Source of the DNA: Nitrospinota bacterium
GTDB lineage: Bacteria; JADFOP01
NCBI GenBank assembly: GCA_022562795.1
Contig: JADFOP010000051.1
Location: 1-13,705 of the forward strand
DNA: 13,705 nt
Reading direction: 5' to 3'
Part shown: in pieces, positions 5,852 to 13,705 of the stretch
Layout of the letters: every line of letters starts with the position of its first letter
Position numbering within the stretch: position 1 is the first letter of the stretch
Position numbers and translations under genes: made by a program
Notes under the pieces: generated by a model
The model's database searches: none
Told to the model about the DNA's origin: nothing
The model's input: only the letters and a program-made list of their open reading frames with translations

Positions 5852-6545
5852 GCCGGGAGGGGGTCTGCCACAGCCGGCCATTGTAGTAGAGGGCCTAGAG
5901 AAGGCCTACCCCTTCGGCAAGGGGTGGATCGAGGTTCTCCAGGGTGTGGACCTGACAGTAGAGCGGGGCGAGATGCTCGGCGTCGTCGGGGTAAGCGGGG
6001 CCGGCAAGAGCACCCTGCTCCACATCATGGGTGCGCTGGACCGCCCGACGGCAGGCACCGTCCGCTACGGTGGGGAGGATGTCTTCGCGCTTCCGGAGGC
6101 GAGCTTGGCCTCTTTCCGGAACACGCGGGTTGGCTTCATCTTTCAGTTCCACCACCTTTTGGCGGAGTTTTCCATCTTGGAGAACACCATGATGGCATCG
6201 CTAATTGCCCGTCGCCCCGTCGCAACGGCCCGATCTGCGGCCGAGGAGCTCCTCGTCGCCGTGGGGCTTAAGGACCGCCTCCGGCACAAGCCTGGCGAGC
6301 TCTCCGGGGGAGAGCAGCAACGGGCGGCAGTGGCCCGGGCGCTCATCAACGAGCCCGATGTGGTGCTCGCCGACGAGCCCACGGGCAACCTAGACCGGGC
6401 CGCCGGCGAAGCGGTCCACGCCATGCTGCGCCGACTCAGCATCGAGCGCAGCCTGACATTTGTCGTGGCGACCCACAACGAGTCCCTGGCTGCCCAGCTG
6501 GATCGTGTAGTCCGGATCGAAGACGGCATTATCGTGCAGGCATAG
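5844..6545 (+). CDS. lolD: Lipoprotein-releasing system ATPase LolD
   Basis: This is the cytoplasmic ABC ATPase that powers lipoprotein release by LolC. It has 233 residues, the usual LolD size. Walker A is GVSGAGKS (49-56), the Q-loop is FQFHHLLAEFSILEN (Gln101), the signature is LSGGEQ (153-158), Walker B is VVLADEPTGNLD (Asp177, Glu178) and the switch is His211 in VVATHNES. The FQFHHLLxEF Q-loop is characteristic of LolD and separates it from MacB or FtsE. The ATG at 5844 was chosen because GAGG lies 9 nt upstream at 5831-5834 and the start overlaps the lolC stop by 8 nt, implying translational coupling. The frame stays open upstream to 5784, but that would run deep into lolC. Confidence 0.95.
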   Translation: MSEPGGGLPQPAIVVEGLEKAYPFGKGWIEVLQGVDLTVERGEMLGVVGVSGAGKSTLLHIMGALDRPTAGTVRYGGEDVFALPEASLASFRNTRVGFIFQFHHLLAEFSILENTMMASLIARRPVATARSAAEELLVAVGLKDRLRHKPGELSGGEQQRAAVARALINEPDVVLADEPTGNLDRAAGEAVHAMLRRLSIERSLTFVVATHNESLAAQLDRVVRIEDGIIVQA

Positions 6546-6566
6546 AGCACTAATTGGGAGAACATT

Positions 6567-9008
6567 ATGTTTAAGCGCTTTACCGAACGGGCTCGAAAGG
6601 TCATCATCCTAGCTCGAGAGGAAGCAGAGCGGTGCAACAACGAGTACCTCGGCACGGAACACATCCTCCTGGGCATCATCAAGGACGGCGGTGGCATCGC
6701 CATCGCAGTGCTCCAAAAGCTCAGCGTTGACCTCAAGCAGCTTAAAACCGAGGTAGAGCGCAACCTCCCCATAAGCGCCTCCACGATGGTAACGGGGGAT
6801 ATTCCCTTCACGCCCAGAGCCAAGAAGGTGCTGGAGCTTGCCGTCGATGAAGCCCGTCTCATGGGCCACAACTACATCGGTACGGAACACCTCCTGCTCG
6901 GGCTGCTTAAGGAAAACGAGGCCCTTGCGGCTAAGATTCTGGCCCGCTTCGGGGTAAAGCTCGTAGAGACTCGCGAGCAGACCCTGGGCCTCCTTCGAGA
7001 GCCCTCCTCCGCTGCCCCACGTGAGAAGAGCCGCACACCTACCCTCGATGAGTTCGGCCGGGACCTGACCGCTTTGGCAGAACAGGGTCAACTCGACCCG
7101 GTCATCGGGCGGGAGAATGAAATCGAGCGGGTCATCGAGATTCTCGCCCGGCGGACGAAAAACAACCCAGTGCTCATTGGGGAGCCGGGGGTCGGCAAGA
7201 CCGCCATAGTCGAGGGCCTGGCCCAGCGCATCGTGTCGAAGGAGGTGCCGGAGGTGCTCTACGATAAGAGGCTCGTATCCCTCGATCTGGGAGCCATCGT
7301 GGCGGGCACGAAGTATCGCGGGCAGTTTGAGGCCCGCCTCAAGACCATCATGAAGGAGATCACCTCGAACGATAACGTTATGATCTTCATCGATGAGCTT
7401 CACACCCTCGTAGGGGCCGGGGCGGCCGAGGGCTCCATCGACGCCTCCAACATGCTTAAGCCAGCCCTCTCCCGCGGGGAGCTCCAATGCATCGGCGCCA
7501 CAACCATGGACGAATACCGCCGGTACATAGAGAAGCAGGGAGCGCTGGAGCGTCGGTTCCAGCCGATCATCGTCAATCCCCCGACCATCGATGAGACGAT
7601 AGATATCATCCGTGGGCTCAAGGATAAGTATGAGACCCACCACCGCGCTAGAATTACCGACGAATCCATAATCGCCGCCGTCAGGCTCTCCGACCGGTAC
7701 GTCTCCGATCGCTTCCTCCCCGATAAGGCCATCGATGTTGTCGACGAGGCGGGAAGCCGCGTGAGACTAAAGCGCGTGACATTGCCTCCCGAGGTCCGGG
7801 CCCTCCTGCGCCAGATCGAAGAGATCGACCGGGACAAGCGGGAGCACATCGAGCGCCAGGAGTTTGAACGGGCCGTTGAGCTTAGGGACCGAGAAGAAGA
7901 GCTTCAAAAGAAAGTGGATCAGCTCAAGCTCGAGTGGGAGGAGGACCAAAAGAAGACCGAACCCGTTGTGACCGATGAGGAAATCACCTACATCATAAGT
8001 CGCATGACGGGCATTCCCCTCTCCAGAATGGAAGAAGCCGAGTCGGTGCGCCTCCTCAAGATGGAAGAAGAGCTCCACCAGCGCATGGTGGGCCAAGACG
8101 AAGCCATCGCCGCCATCACAAAGGCGGTCCGCCGCAGCCGGGCCGGGCTGAAGGATGCCAACAAACCCATCGGGTCTTTCCTCTTCTTGGGCCCCACCGG
8201 AGTAGGCAAAACGGAGTTGGCCCGTACCCTGGCAGACTTCCTCTTTGGGGATGAAGGGGCGTTAATTCAGCTCGATATGTCGGAGTACATGGAACGGTTC
8301 AGCGCCAGTCGCCTCACAGGCGCGCCGCCAGGCTATGTCGGCTACGAAGAGGGAGGCCAGCTGACGGAGCGGGTTCGCCGCCGGCCTTACTCGGTGGTCT
8401 TGCTCGATGAGATCGAGAAGGCGCACCCAGACATCTTCCACATGCTCTTGCAGATAATGGACGACGGTCGTCTAACCGACAGCTACGGCCGGGCGGTCGA
8501 TTTTAAGAACGTGATTCTAATCATGACGAGCAATATGAGCGCCCGGGCTGCCTCGAAGGGCGTGACCCTAGGGTTCCAGAAGGAGAGCGATTTAGCGGCG
8601 CACGACCGGATGAAGGAGACCGTCCTGGGCGAAGTCCGACGGACCTTCAATCCCGAGTTCCTCAACCGCCTCGATGAAATCACCGTCTTCCACTCGCTGT
8701 CGAGAGAAGATGTCAAGAAGATCGTCGAGCTATTCCTGAAGAGCCTGAACGCTCAGCTCATAGAGCGTGGCATTACGCTGGAGCTCGACGAAGATGTCAA
8801 GGAGCGCATCGCGAAGGATGGATACGATCCGGCCTTCGGCGCTCGTCCGCTGAAGCGCACCATTCAGCGGTTGGTCGAGGACCCGCTCTCTGAGGAGGTC
8901 CTCAAGGGACGTTTCCAGGAAGGCGGCGTCATAGTTGTCCGCCTGGAGGCTGACCAAGCAGTCTTCATCGACAAACGGGATTTGGTAAAGAGCGTCTCCG
9001 ACGCCTAA
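6567..9008 (+). CDS. clpC: ATP-dependent Clp protease unfoldase subunit ClpC
   Basis: This is a Hsp100/AAA+ unfoldase that delivers substrates to ClpP in the cytoplasm. The 813 residues fit ClpC. Two N-terminal Clp-N repeats occupy about 1-145, each containing a GTEH-hLLG motif. AAA-1 has Walker A GEPGVGKT (205-212) and Walker [13 protein letters not shown]-type coiled middle segment (about 420-455, [18 protein letters not shown]) marks ClpC rather than ClpA or ClpB. AAA-2 has Walker A GPTGVGKT (542-549) and Walker [14 protein letters not shown]. The loop TLGF (668-670 is LGF) matches the ClpP-docking tripeptide. The ATG at 6567 has GGGAG about 6 nt upstream, and the gap to lolD is 21 nt. No ctsR, mcsA or mcsB lies nearby, unlike Firmicutes clpC operons. 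Its place inside an envelope operon is notable. Confidence 0.96.
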   Translation: MFKRFTERARKVIILAREEAERCNNEYLGTEHILLGIIKDGGGIAIAVLQKLSVDLKQLKTEVERNLPISASTMVTGDIPFTPRAKKVLELAVDEARLMGHNYIGTEHLLLGLLKENEALAAKILARFGVKLVETREQTLGLLREPSSAAPREKSRTPTLDEFGRDLTALAEQGQLDPVIGRENEIERVIEILARRTKNNPVLIGEPGVGKTAIVEGLAQRIVSKEVPEVLYDKRLVSLDLGAIVAGTKYRGQFEARLKTIMKEITSNDNVMIFIDELHTLVGAGAAEGSIDASNMLKPALSRGELQCIGATTMDEYRRYIEKQGALERRFQPIIVNPPTIDETIDIIRGLKDKYETHHRARITDESIIAAVRLSDRYVSDRFLPDKAIDVVDEAGSRVRLKRVTLPPEVRALLRQIEEIDRDKREHIERQEFERAVELRDREEELQKKVDQLKLEWEEDQKKTEPVVTDEEITYIISRMTGIPLSRMEEAESVRLLKMEEELHQRMVGQDEAIAAITKAVRRSRAGLKDANKPIGSFLFLGPTGVGKTELARTLADFLFGDEGALIQLDMSEYMERFSASRLTGAPPGYVGYEEGGQLTERVRRRPYSVVLLDEIEKAHPDIFHMLLQIMDDGRLTDSYGRAVDFKNVILIMTSNMSARAASKGVTLGFQKESDLAAHDRMKETVLGEVRRTFNPEFLNRLDEITVFHSLSREDVKKIVELFLKSLNAQLIERGITLELDEDVKERIAKDGYDPAFGARPLKRTIQRLVEDPLSEEVLKGRFQEGGVIVVRLEADQAVFIDKRDLVKSVSDA

Positions 9009-9042
9009 GGCTTCTCGCCTGCGATGTCGGGGGCGGTCTAGC

Positions 9043-11349
9043 ATGGATAACTATCACATGCAGACCCCGCCGAGTAGGAGAGCCCTGTTCGCTGGGCTCG
9101 CGTTGGCCGGTGTCATACTGGCCGGAGTTGGAGGCGTGTGGGCGGCAGAGCCTCCCGGTCGTGGGCCTGGTCCTGCGCCACAGGTCAAAGCAGTACTCGT
9201 AGAGGGCAACCAGCGGGTCGAGGAATCGACCATCCGCTTCCACATCAACACCCGCAAGGGCGCCTCATTTAGTGTCTACGCCATCCGCGAAGATTTGAAA
9301 AAAATCTACAGCCTTGGGTACTTCGAAGACGTGAAGGTCGACGTAACGGAGTTCGAGGGGGGCCTTACGGTCACATATATAGTGGTGGAGAAGCCCTCCC
9401 TTCGGACCATTACCTTTTCCGGCAACAGCAAGATTCCGCAAGATGAGTTCTTGAGCAACATCCCTTTGCGCGAGGGGGCGATCTTGAACCGCAACCTCGT
9501 CCAAGAGAGCATCAACATCGTTCAGTTCCTCTACCATCAGAAAGGTTTCCTCTTCGTCAAGGTCGAGCCCCTTTACCACGCCGCAGCGAACAACTATGTG
9601 GACCTCGAGTTTAGCGTCACCGAGGGCAAGAAGGCGCATGTGGAGACCATCAGCTTTGCCGGCAACCGGTCCTTCTCGGACAAGGAGCTGCGCAAGGTCA
9701 TCGATACCTCGACCTGGAATCCGTTCTCCTTTCTGACCATGGGTGGCACCTACGTCAGGGACGTGGTGAAGAACGACCGGGTGAAGCTCGTCCAGTTCTA
9801 TCACAATAACGGCTTCCTTGACTCGGTGGTTAGCGAGCCCGCCGTGGAAATCGACGATAAGGCGGGAGACATATTCATCACCTTCTCCATTGACGAAGGG
9901 CCCCAGTACCGGGTGGCCTCACTTGCCGTTACGGGGGACGAGGAGACTCCGAAAGATCAGCTCCTGAAGCTTCTCACACTCCGGGAGGGGGAGATATTCC
10001 GCAAAAACCGCTTGCGACGCGACATCCTCTACCTGACAAACCTCTATTCTACTCAAGGATACGCCTACGCGGACGTGGTGCCCCTGACCAACCGCAACCC
10101 CGAGAACCAGACGGTCGACGTGGTCCTCGATGTGGACAAAGGCCAGCGGGTCTTCGTTGAGCAGATAAACATTCAGGGCAATACCCGAACCAGGGATCAC
10201 GTCATCCGCCGCCAGTTCAAGTTGAGCGAGGGGGAGGTTTTCGACAGTAGCAAGTTAGCCCTCAGTCGCCGCAACATCCGGTTCACGGGGTATTTCGACG
10301 AGGTCTCAATCAACACGAGTCGCGGCAGTGATGACGACACCATTATCATCGACACCCAGGTCCAGGAGAAACCCACGGGGGTCTTTGGCGTTGGGGCTGG
10401 CTATTCCTCGGTCGAGCAGGCCCTGTTTGGATTTCGAATTCAGCAAGACAACCTCGCAGGACGGGGTCAAAAGCTCGCCTTCCGGGGCAATTTCTCCGGC
10501 ATCCGTCAGCGATTCCGGCTTTCTTTTTGGGAACCCTCGGTGGCCGACTCCACCATTGGCATGGGGTTTAGCCTGACCAACGTCCTTGAGGAGTTTCCCC
10601 TCTACAACTCCGAGGTCAAAGGATTTGACACCACATTCTCCAAAGGCTTCCGTGATTATTGGAAAGGGAGCTTCCAATACCGCCTCGAGGATGTCGAGAT
10701 AAAGAATGTCAATTCGTCCGTGCAAGGCCTGATTACTGAGGGAGAATTCACGGTTGGCTCCCTGCGCCCGACCCTGACGTACGACTCCCTCGACCGGCCC
10801 TTCTTCCCCCACCGGGGCACGAGACAGATCTACGCTCTTGAATTTGCGGCGGAGCCCTTGGGAAGCGACGTGGAATTCTGGAAGATCCAGGGCGACTTTC
10901 GCCGGTATTTTGAGATCAAGGACAACGTCGTGTATCATCCTCGCATACGGGTGGGGTTCGCCACCGGCATCGGCGGTGAGAAGCTTCCTGCCTTTGAGCG
11001 GTTCTTCGCGGGAGGGACCTCGACTGTACGTGGGTTCAAATTGCGCGACATTGGCCCGAGCATCGGCTTCCGATCGCTGGGCGGAGAGTCCCGCTTCATC
11101 CTGAACAACGAGGTTCAATATCCCCTGGTCGAGGCGATCAATCTCTCTGGTGTGGGCTTTATCGATGCGGGCAACGTCTATAATGAAATCGATGACTTTG
11201 ACCCCTTTACCCTTCGTTACGGCACCGGAGCGGGAATTCGCGTGCTATCGCCCGTTGGGCCAATTGGCTTGGACTATGGTATCAAGATCGATCGGAAAGT
11301 GGGTGAGAGGCAGGGGGAATTTCACCTCAGACTTGGCTCGCAGCTTTAA
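9043..11349 (+). CDS. bamA: Outer-membrane protein assembly factor BamA
   Basis: This is the central insertase of the BAM complex, folding beta-barrel proteins into the outer membrane. The product has 768 residues. A signal peptide (RRALFAGLALAGVILAGVGG...) is probably cleaved near VWAA-EPP, residue 35. Five POTRA domains occupy roughly 45-118, 119-196, 197-287, 288-368 and 369-445, each with the typical GN and GYF/GF patterns. A 16-strand barrel follows at about 446-768. The family hallmark VRGF of barrel loop 6 is at 662-665. The ATG at 9043 has a G-rich stretch (GGGGGCGG) upstream; an in-frame ATG at 9058 would shorten the leader by five residues without harming the signal. The C-terminal beta-signal ends FHLRLGSQL, with Leu rather than the usual aromatic residue. 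A terminator hairpin begins at the stop codon. Confidence 0.95.
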   Translation: MDNYHMQTPPSRRALFAGLALAGVILAGVGGVWAAEPPGRGPGPAPQVKAVLVEGNQRVEESTIRFHINTRKGASFSVYAIREDLKKIYSLGYFEDVKVDVTEFEGGLTVTYIVVEKPSLRTITFSGNSKIPQDEFLSNIPLREGAILNRNLVQESINIVQFLYHQKGFLFVKVEPLYHAAANNYVDLEFSVTEGKKAHVETISFAGNRSFSDKELRKVIDTSTWNPFSFLTMGGTYVRDVVKNDRVKLVQFYHNNGFLDSVVSEPAVEIDDKAGDIFITFSIDEGPQYRVASLAVTGDEETPKDQLLKLLTLREGEIFRKNRLRRDILYLTNLYSTQGYAYADVVPLTNRNPENQTVDVVLDVDKGQRVFVEQINIQGNTRTRDHVIRRQFKLSEGEVFDSSKLALSRRNIRFTGYFDEVSINTSRGSDDDTIIIDTQVQEKPTGVFGVGAGYSSVEQALFGFRIQQDNLAGRGQKLAFRGNFSGIRQRFRLSFWEPSVADSTIGMGFSLTNVLEEFPLYNSEVKGFDTTFSKGFRDYWKGSFQYRLEDVEIKNVNSSVQGLITEGEFTVGSLRPTLTYDSLDRPFFPHRGTRQIYALEFAAEPLGSDVEFWKIQGDFRRYFEIKDNVVYHPRIRVGFATGIGGEKLPAFERFFAGGTSTVRGFKLRDIGPSIGFRSLGGESRFILNNEVQYPLVEAINLSGVGFIDAGNVYNEIDDFDPFTLRYGTGAGIRVLSPVGPIGLDYGIKIDRKVGERQGEFHLRLGSQL

Positions 11350-11389
11350 CGCTCTGCCTTACCCCGAGCCGGGGGAGTAGAGCGTTTTT
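11348..11389 (+). terminator. Hairpin plus T-run directly after bamA
   Basis: AACGCTCT (11348-11355) pairs with AGAGCGTT (11379-11386). An inner stem of CCCC (11362-11365) with GGGG (11371-11374) sits inside, and TTTTT follows at 11385-11389. The left arm uses the last two bases of the bamA TAA, and skp starts 22 nt after the T-run. Because skp-lpxD-fabZ-lpxA have no other obvious promoter, this probably reduces rather than abolishes downstream transcription. Confidence 0.7.
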
Positions 11390-11410
11390 GCGCATAGGAG
11401 GGCGAACAAG

Positions 11411-11986
11411 ATGACCCGGAGGAGTTATTCGAGGCTTCTCGGGTTGAGCGTCGGAGCGGCCTGCCTCGTTTGGAGCGGCCTTAATGGGAGCCCCGCCAAG
11501 GGGGCAGAAGCCCAGATGCGGCCGGCTATGCTCGACTCTACGATTAAGGTGGGGATTGTCGATCTCAACCGTGCCTTCAGGGAGTCCAAATCGGTCAGCG
11601 CGGCCAAGGCCAAACTCATCCAGGATAGGAAAAACAAGCTCCAAGCCCTCAAAGCCCGCCGCGAGGAGATCAAGGTGCTTGGCAAGGAGATCCAGAATCA
11701 GCGGGCCCTTCTCTCTGAGGTGGTCCGGCGCCAGAAGGAGGGGGAGCTTAGACAGAAGCTGCGGATATTGGAGCGGCTCAGGAACGACTCCGAACAGGAG
11801 CTCAACCGCCGGTACCTCTCCATCAATCGATTTTTTCTCGCCGACGCCAAGAAGGCGATCGGCTCGCTGGGCAGGGATGCGGGCTATACGATCATTATCA
11901 GTGTGGACAACGACCTCGTCCTGTACGGTGCTAAGTCGGTGGATGTGACCGACCAGGTCATACAGCTAATGAACAATAACCAATAA
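11411..11986 (+). CDS. skp: Periplasmic chaperone Skp/OmpH family
   Basis: This is a periplasmic holdase that keeps unfolded outer-membrane proteins soluble on their way to BamA. The 191-residue product begins with a signal peptide (SRLLGLSVGAACLVWSGL) cleaved around residue 32 (KGA-EAQ). The body strand IKVGIVDLNRAF (45-56) follows, then a long charged helical tentacle region of coiled-coil type at about 62-145. The second body strand YTIIIS...LVLYGA lies at about 159-174, and the typical end DVTDQVIQLMN at 178-188. This order is the Skp/OmpH fold, though sequence identity in the family is low. AGGAGGG precedes the ATG at 11411 by about 8 nt, one of the strongest ribosome binding sites in the window. 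That may compensate for the terminator just upstream. Position between bamA and lpxD is the classic one. Confidence 0.92.
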   Translation: MTRRSYSRLLGLSVGAACLVWSGLNGSPAKGAEAQMRPAMLDSTIKVGIVDLNRAFRESKSVSAAKAKLIQDRKNKLQALKARREEIKVLGKEIQNQRALLSEVVRRQKEGELRQKLRILERLRNDSEQELNRRYLSINRFFLADAKKAIGSLGRDAGYTIIISVDNDLVLYGAKSVDVTDQVIQLMNNNQ

Positions 11987-12009
11987 GCCCGGTGGAGTGA
12001 CGTTCGGCC

Positions 12010-13047
12010 ATGAGTAAACGCTTAGAGGAAGTCGCCGCCTTTGTAGGAGGGAAAATTTACGGCGACCCCTCGATCAATATCGCGGGGGTAGCCGGCCTTC
12101 TCGATGCGGGCCCTAGCGATATCACGTTCCTGGCCGAACGTAAGTACCTCAACGAGCTAAGCCGGAGCCAGGCCGCCGCTGTGCTGGCCGCATCCCCCGA
12201 GGGTATTGATCGGCCAGTAATCGAGGTGGCCAACCCCTATGCGGCCTTTGCCGACCTGTTGGAGCTCTTCCATCCCTCGACCCCGCCGCCCGGCACGGTG
12301 GACGAAAGGGCGGTCTTAGGCTCCGGAGCGCGCCTGGGCGAAGGTGTCACCCTCTATCCATATGCCGTCCTTGGGGCGGATGTTGTCGTAGGCGATCGGA
12401 CGGTCATCCACTCCCACGCGGTGGTGGGCGATGGGTGCGCCATCGGCGCCGACTGCGTTCTATTTCCCAATGTGACGCTCTACCGGGGGGTGACTCTAGG
12501 CCAGCGGGTCATCGTTCATAGCGGAGCGGTTCTGGGAAGCGACGGGTTTGGGTATACCCAGCTCGAGGATGGCGCCCACCGGAAGATCCCCCAGGTCGGT
12601 CGGGTCGTCGTGGAAGACGATGTGGAGATTGGCGCTAATGTGACGGTTGATCGAGCCACCTTGGGCACCACGGTAATTGGGCGGGGTACGAAGATCGACA
12701 ACCTCGTTCAGGTCGCCCACAACACGGTCATCGGCACCGATGGGATCATCGCCGCCCAGGCGGGCTTGAGTGGGTCGTGCGAGGTGGGCGACCGGGTGAC
12801 AATTTTGGGCCAAGCGGGTCTCATCGACCACGTCCGGGTGGGCGACGGCGCTACCCTAATCGCCCAGAGCGCCATCACAAGCGATGTGGAGCCGGAAGCC
12901 GTCGTCGCCGGCTCGCCGGCCATGCCCCTGTCCACGTTTCGGCGGGTCGTTGCCACCCTGCCCAAGCTGCCCGACCTCGCCAAGGAGGTACGGGCGCAGG
13001 CCAAACGCCTGAAGGCCTTGGAAGGCCAAAGTGGAGGCGATACATGA
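12010..13047 (+). CDS. lpxD: UDP-3-O-acylglucosamine N-acyltransferase LpxD
   Basis: LpxD adds the N-linked hydroxyacyl chain from acyl-ACP to UDP-3-O-acylglucosamine, the third step of lipid A synthesis, in the cytoplasm. The 345 residues match the family. An N-terminal uridine-binding domain covers about 1-100 and contains [10 protein letters not shown] left-handed beta-helix of hexapeptide repeats covers about 105-310, and C-terminal helices cover about 313-345. The conserved GSDGFGY is at 176-182. The catalytic histidine is predicted as His237 in QVAHNTVIG. The gap to skp is 23 nt. The ribosome binding site is modest (GGTGGAG about 13 nt upstream of the ATG). The gene overlaps fabZ by 4 nt (ATGA). 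Confidence 0.96.
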   Translation: MSKRLEEVAAFVGGKIYGDPSINIAGVAGLLDAGPSDITFLAERKYLNELSRSQAAAVLAASPEGIDRPVIEVANPYAAFADLLELFHPSTPPPGTVDERAVLGSGARLGEGVTLYPYAVLGADVVVGDRTVIHSHAVVGDGCAIGADCVLFPNVTLYRGVTLGQRVIVHSGAVLGSDGFGYTQLEDGAHRKIPQVGRVVVEDDVEIGANVTVDRATLGTTVIGRGTKIDNLVQVAHNTVIGTDGIIAAQAGLSGSCEVGDRVTILGQAGLIDHVRVGDGATLIAQSAITSDVEPEAVVAGSPAMPLSTFRRVVATLPKLPDLAKEVRAQAKRLKALEGQSGGDT

Positions 13048-13505
13048 GCGAGGCTCGACCGGCCGAGACCCTCATGGGGAAGGCCGAGATCAAGGAATAC
13101 CTCCCCCACCGCGAGCCCTTTCTCCTCGTCGATAGGATCCTCGAGATGGAGCGGGGCCAGAGGGTGGTAGCGGAAAAGGACGTCCTTGCCAATGAACCGT
13201 GGTTTGAAGGCCATTTCCCGGGTAATCCTATCCTTCCGGGGGTGCTCATCATCGAGGCGATGGCGCAAACGGCGGGGGTATTGGCCTTCTGGACCGATGA
13301 CGTGAAGGGCTCGGGGGTCGCCTACTTTACCTCCATCAACAAGGTGCGGTTCAGAAAGCCCGTCGTCCCGGGTGAGACCATTCGTTTGGAGCTCGATCTC
13401 ATTCGGAGGCGGGGCAATATATGGCGATTTCAGGGCCACGCCTACGTAGACGGCCAGCTCGTCGCAGAAGGGGAGGTCCAGGCTCTAATGGGGAGCAGCC
13501 TGTGA
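13044..13505 (+). CDS. fabZ: 3-hydroxyacyl-ACP dehydratase FabZ
   Basis: FabZ removes water from beta-hydroxyacyl-ACP in fatty acid elongation. It competes with LpxA and LpxD for hydroxyacyl-ACP, which explains why the genes are linked. The 153-residue product has the hot-dog fold sequence. [13 protein letters not shown] lies at about 20-32, the active-site loop [12 protein letters not shown] carries the predicted catalytic His57, and the following helix IIEAMAQ carries Glu71. The ATG at 13044 was chosen because GGAGG lies 6 nt upstream (13033-13037) and the start overlaps the lpxD TGA. The frame is open further upstream but only inside lpxD. It overlaps lpxA by 4 nt (GTGA). Confidence 0.96.
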   Translation: MSEARPAETLMGKAEIKEYLPHREPFLLVDRILEMERGQRVVAEKDVLANEPWFEGHFPGNPILPGVLIIEAMAQTAGVLAFWTDDVKGSGVAYFTSINKVRFRKPVVPGETIRLELDLIRRRGNIWRFQGHAYVDGQLVAEGEVQALMGSSL

Positions 13506-13705
13506 GCATCCACCCGACGGCGGTGATAGACCCTGCGGCCAAGCTCGGGTCCGATGTGACGGTTGGGCCATACGCTGTCATCGAGGGCGGCGTGACCGTC
13601 GGGGATGGCTCTTCCATAGGCGCCCACGTGGTGCTCCATACAGGCTGCCGCCTGGGCCGGGGTGTAGCGGTGGCGCCGCACGCGGTGCTAGGCGGGCCCC
13701 CCCAG
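13502..13705 (+). CDS. lpxA: UDP-N-acetylglucosamine acyltransferase LpxA, 5' part
   Basis: Sixty-eight codons are present before the window ends. The translation starts [20 protein letters not shown], continues with hexapeptide repeats (VGPYAVIEGGVTVGDGSSIG) and reaches PHAVLGGPPQ. This is the diagnostic N-terminus of LpxA, which starts lipid A synthesis by O-acylating UDP-GlcNAc. The start is a GTG at 13502 that overlaps the fabZ TGA stop. GGGGAG lies 6 nt upstream at 13490-13495. The catalytic histidine region would lie beyond the edge. The full gene is expected to continue to about 260 residues. Confidence 0.93.
   Translation, partial: MSIHPTAVIDPAAKLGSDVTVGPYAVIEGGVTVGDGSSIGAHVVLHTGCRLGRGVAVAPHAVLGGPPQ

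Noticed and set aside
6609-7643. 344-codon minus-strand open frame opposite clpC
   Set aside because: It is entirely antisense to the conserved ClpC N-domain and AAA-1 and has no family motifs or ribosome binding site; it is a shadow of the coding frame.
10306-11118. 270-codon minus-strand open frame opposite bamA
   Set aside because: It is antisense to the BamA barrel and looks like mirror-frame sequence, with no signal or domain.

Overview
The window reads as Gram-negative, LPS-making bacterial DNA. It carries an almost complete outer-membrane biogenesis cluster: lipoprotein release (lolC, lolD), outer-membrane protein assembly (bamA, skp) and lipid A/fatty acid synthesis (lpxD, fabZ, start of lpxA). 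Codons in the core genes are rich in G and C at third positions. A ClpC-type unfoldase between lolD and bamA, with lysS in front, resembles gene orders I associate with deltaproteobacterial or NC10/Rokubacteria/Tectomicrobia-like lineages. The sequence alone does not fix the phylum.

Left region (1 to about 2930) looks like accessory DNA. Two minus-strand genes encode a secreted trypsin-fold serine protease (585-1655) and, downstream of it, a small putative lipoprotein (120-458). The lipoprotein consists of little more than a stand-alone copy of the protease's N-terminal domain. A strong rho-independent terminator lies between them. A short leader ORF with a strong ribosome binding site overlaps the protease start by ATGA. 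Next comes an AT-rich gap with an 11-bp inverted repeat, then an apparently broken OsmC-like coding remnant (2057-2386). In that remnant a TGA sits where I expect the family's reactive cysteine. Its 3' end runs into a REP-like inverted repeat (2365-2445) that abuts a minus-strand gene for a four-helix membrane protein of unknown function.

Right region (about 3028-13705) is one long plus-strand gene string: lysS, lolC, lolD, clpC, bamA, skp, lpxD, fabZ, lpxA (cut by the window edge). A plausible sigma-70 promoter with 17-bp spacing lies just before lysS. Spacing is tight throughout: lolC/lolD overlap by 8 nt, and lpxD/fabZ and fabZ/lpxA each overlap by 4 nt. The only clear internal punctuation is a hairpin plus T-tract directly after the bamA stop codon, which may act as a partial terminator before skp-lpxD-fabZ-lpxA.

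Functionally, LolCD would release lipoproteins from the inner membrane, Skp would escort unfolded porins to BamA, and LpxA/LpxD/FabZ would supply acyl chains for lipid A. ClpC would add cytoplasmic protein quality control, and lysS would tie the cluster to translation. No tRNA, rRNA, CRISPR array or complete insertion sequence was seen.
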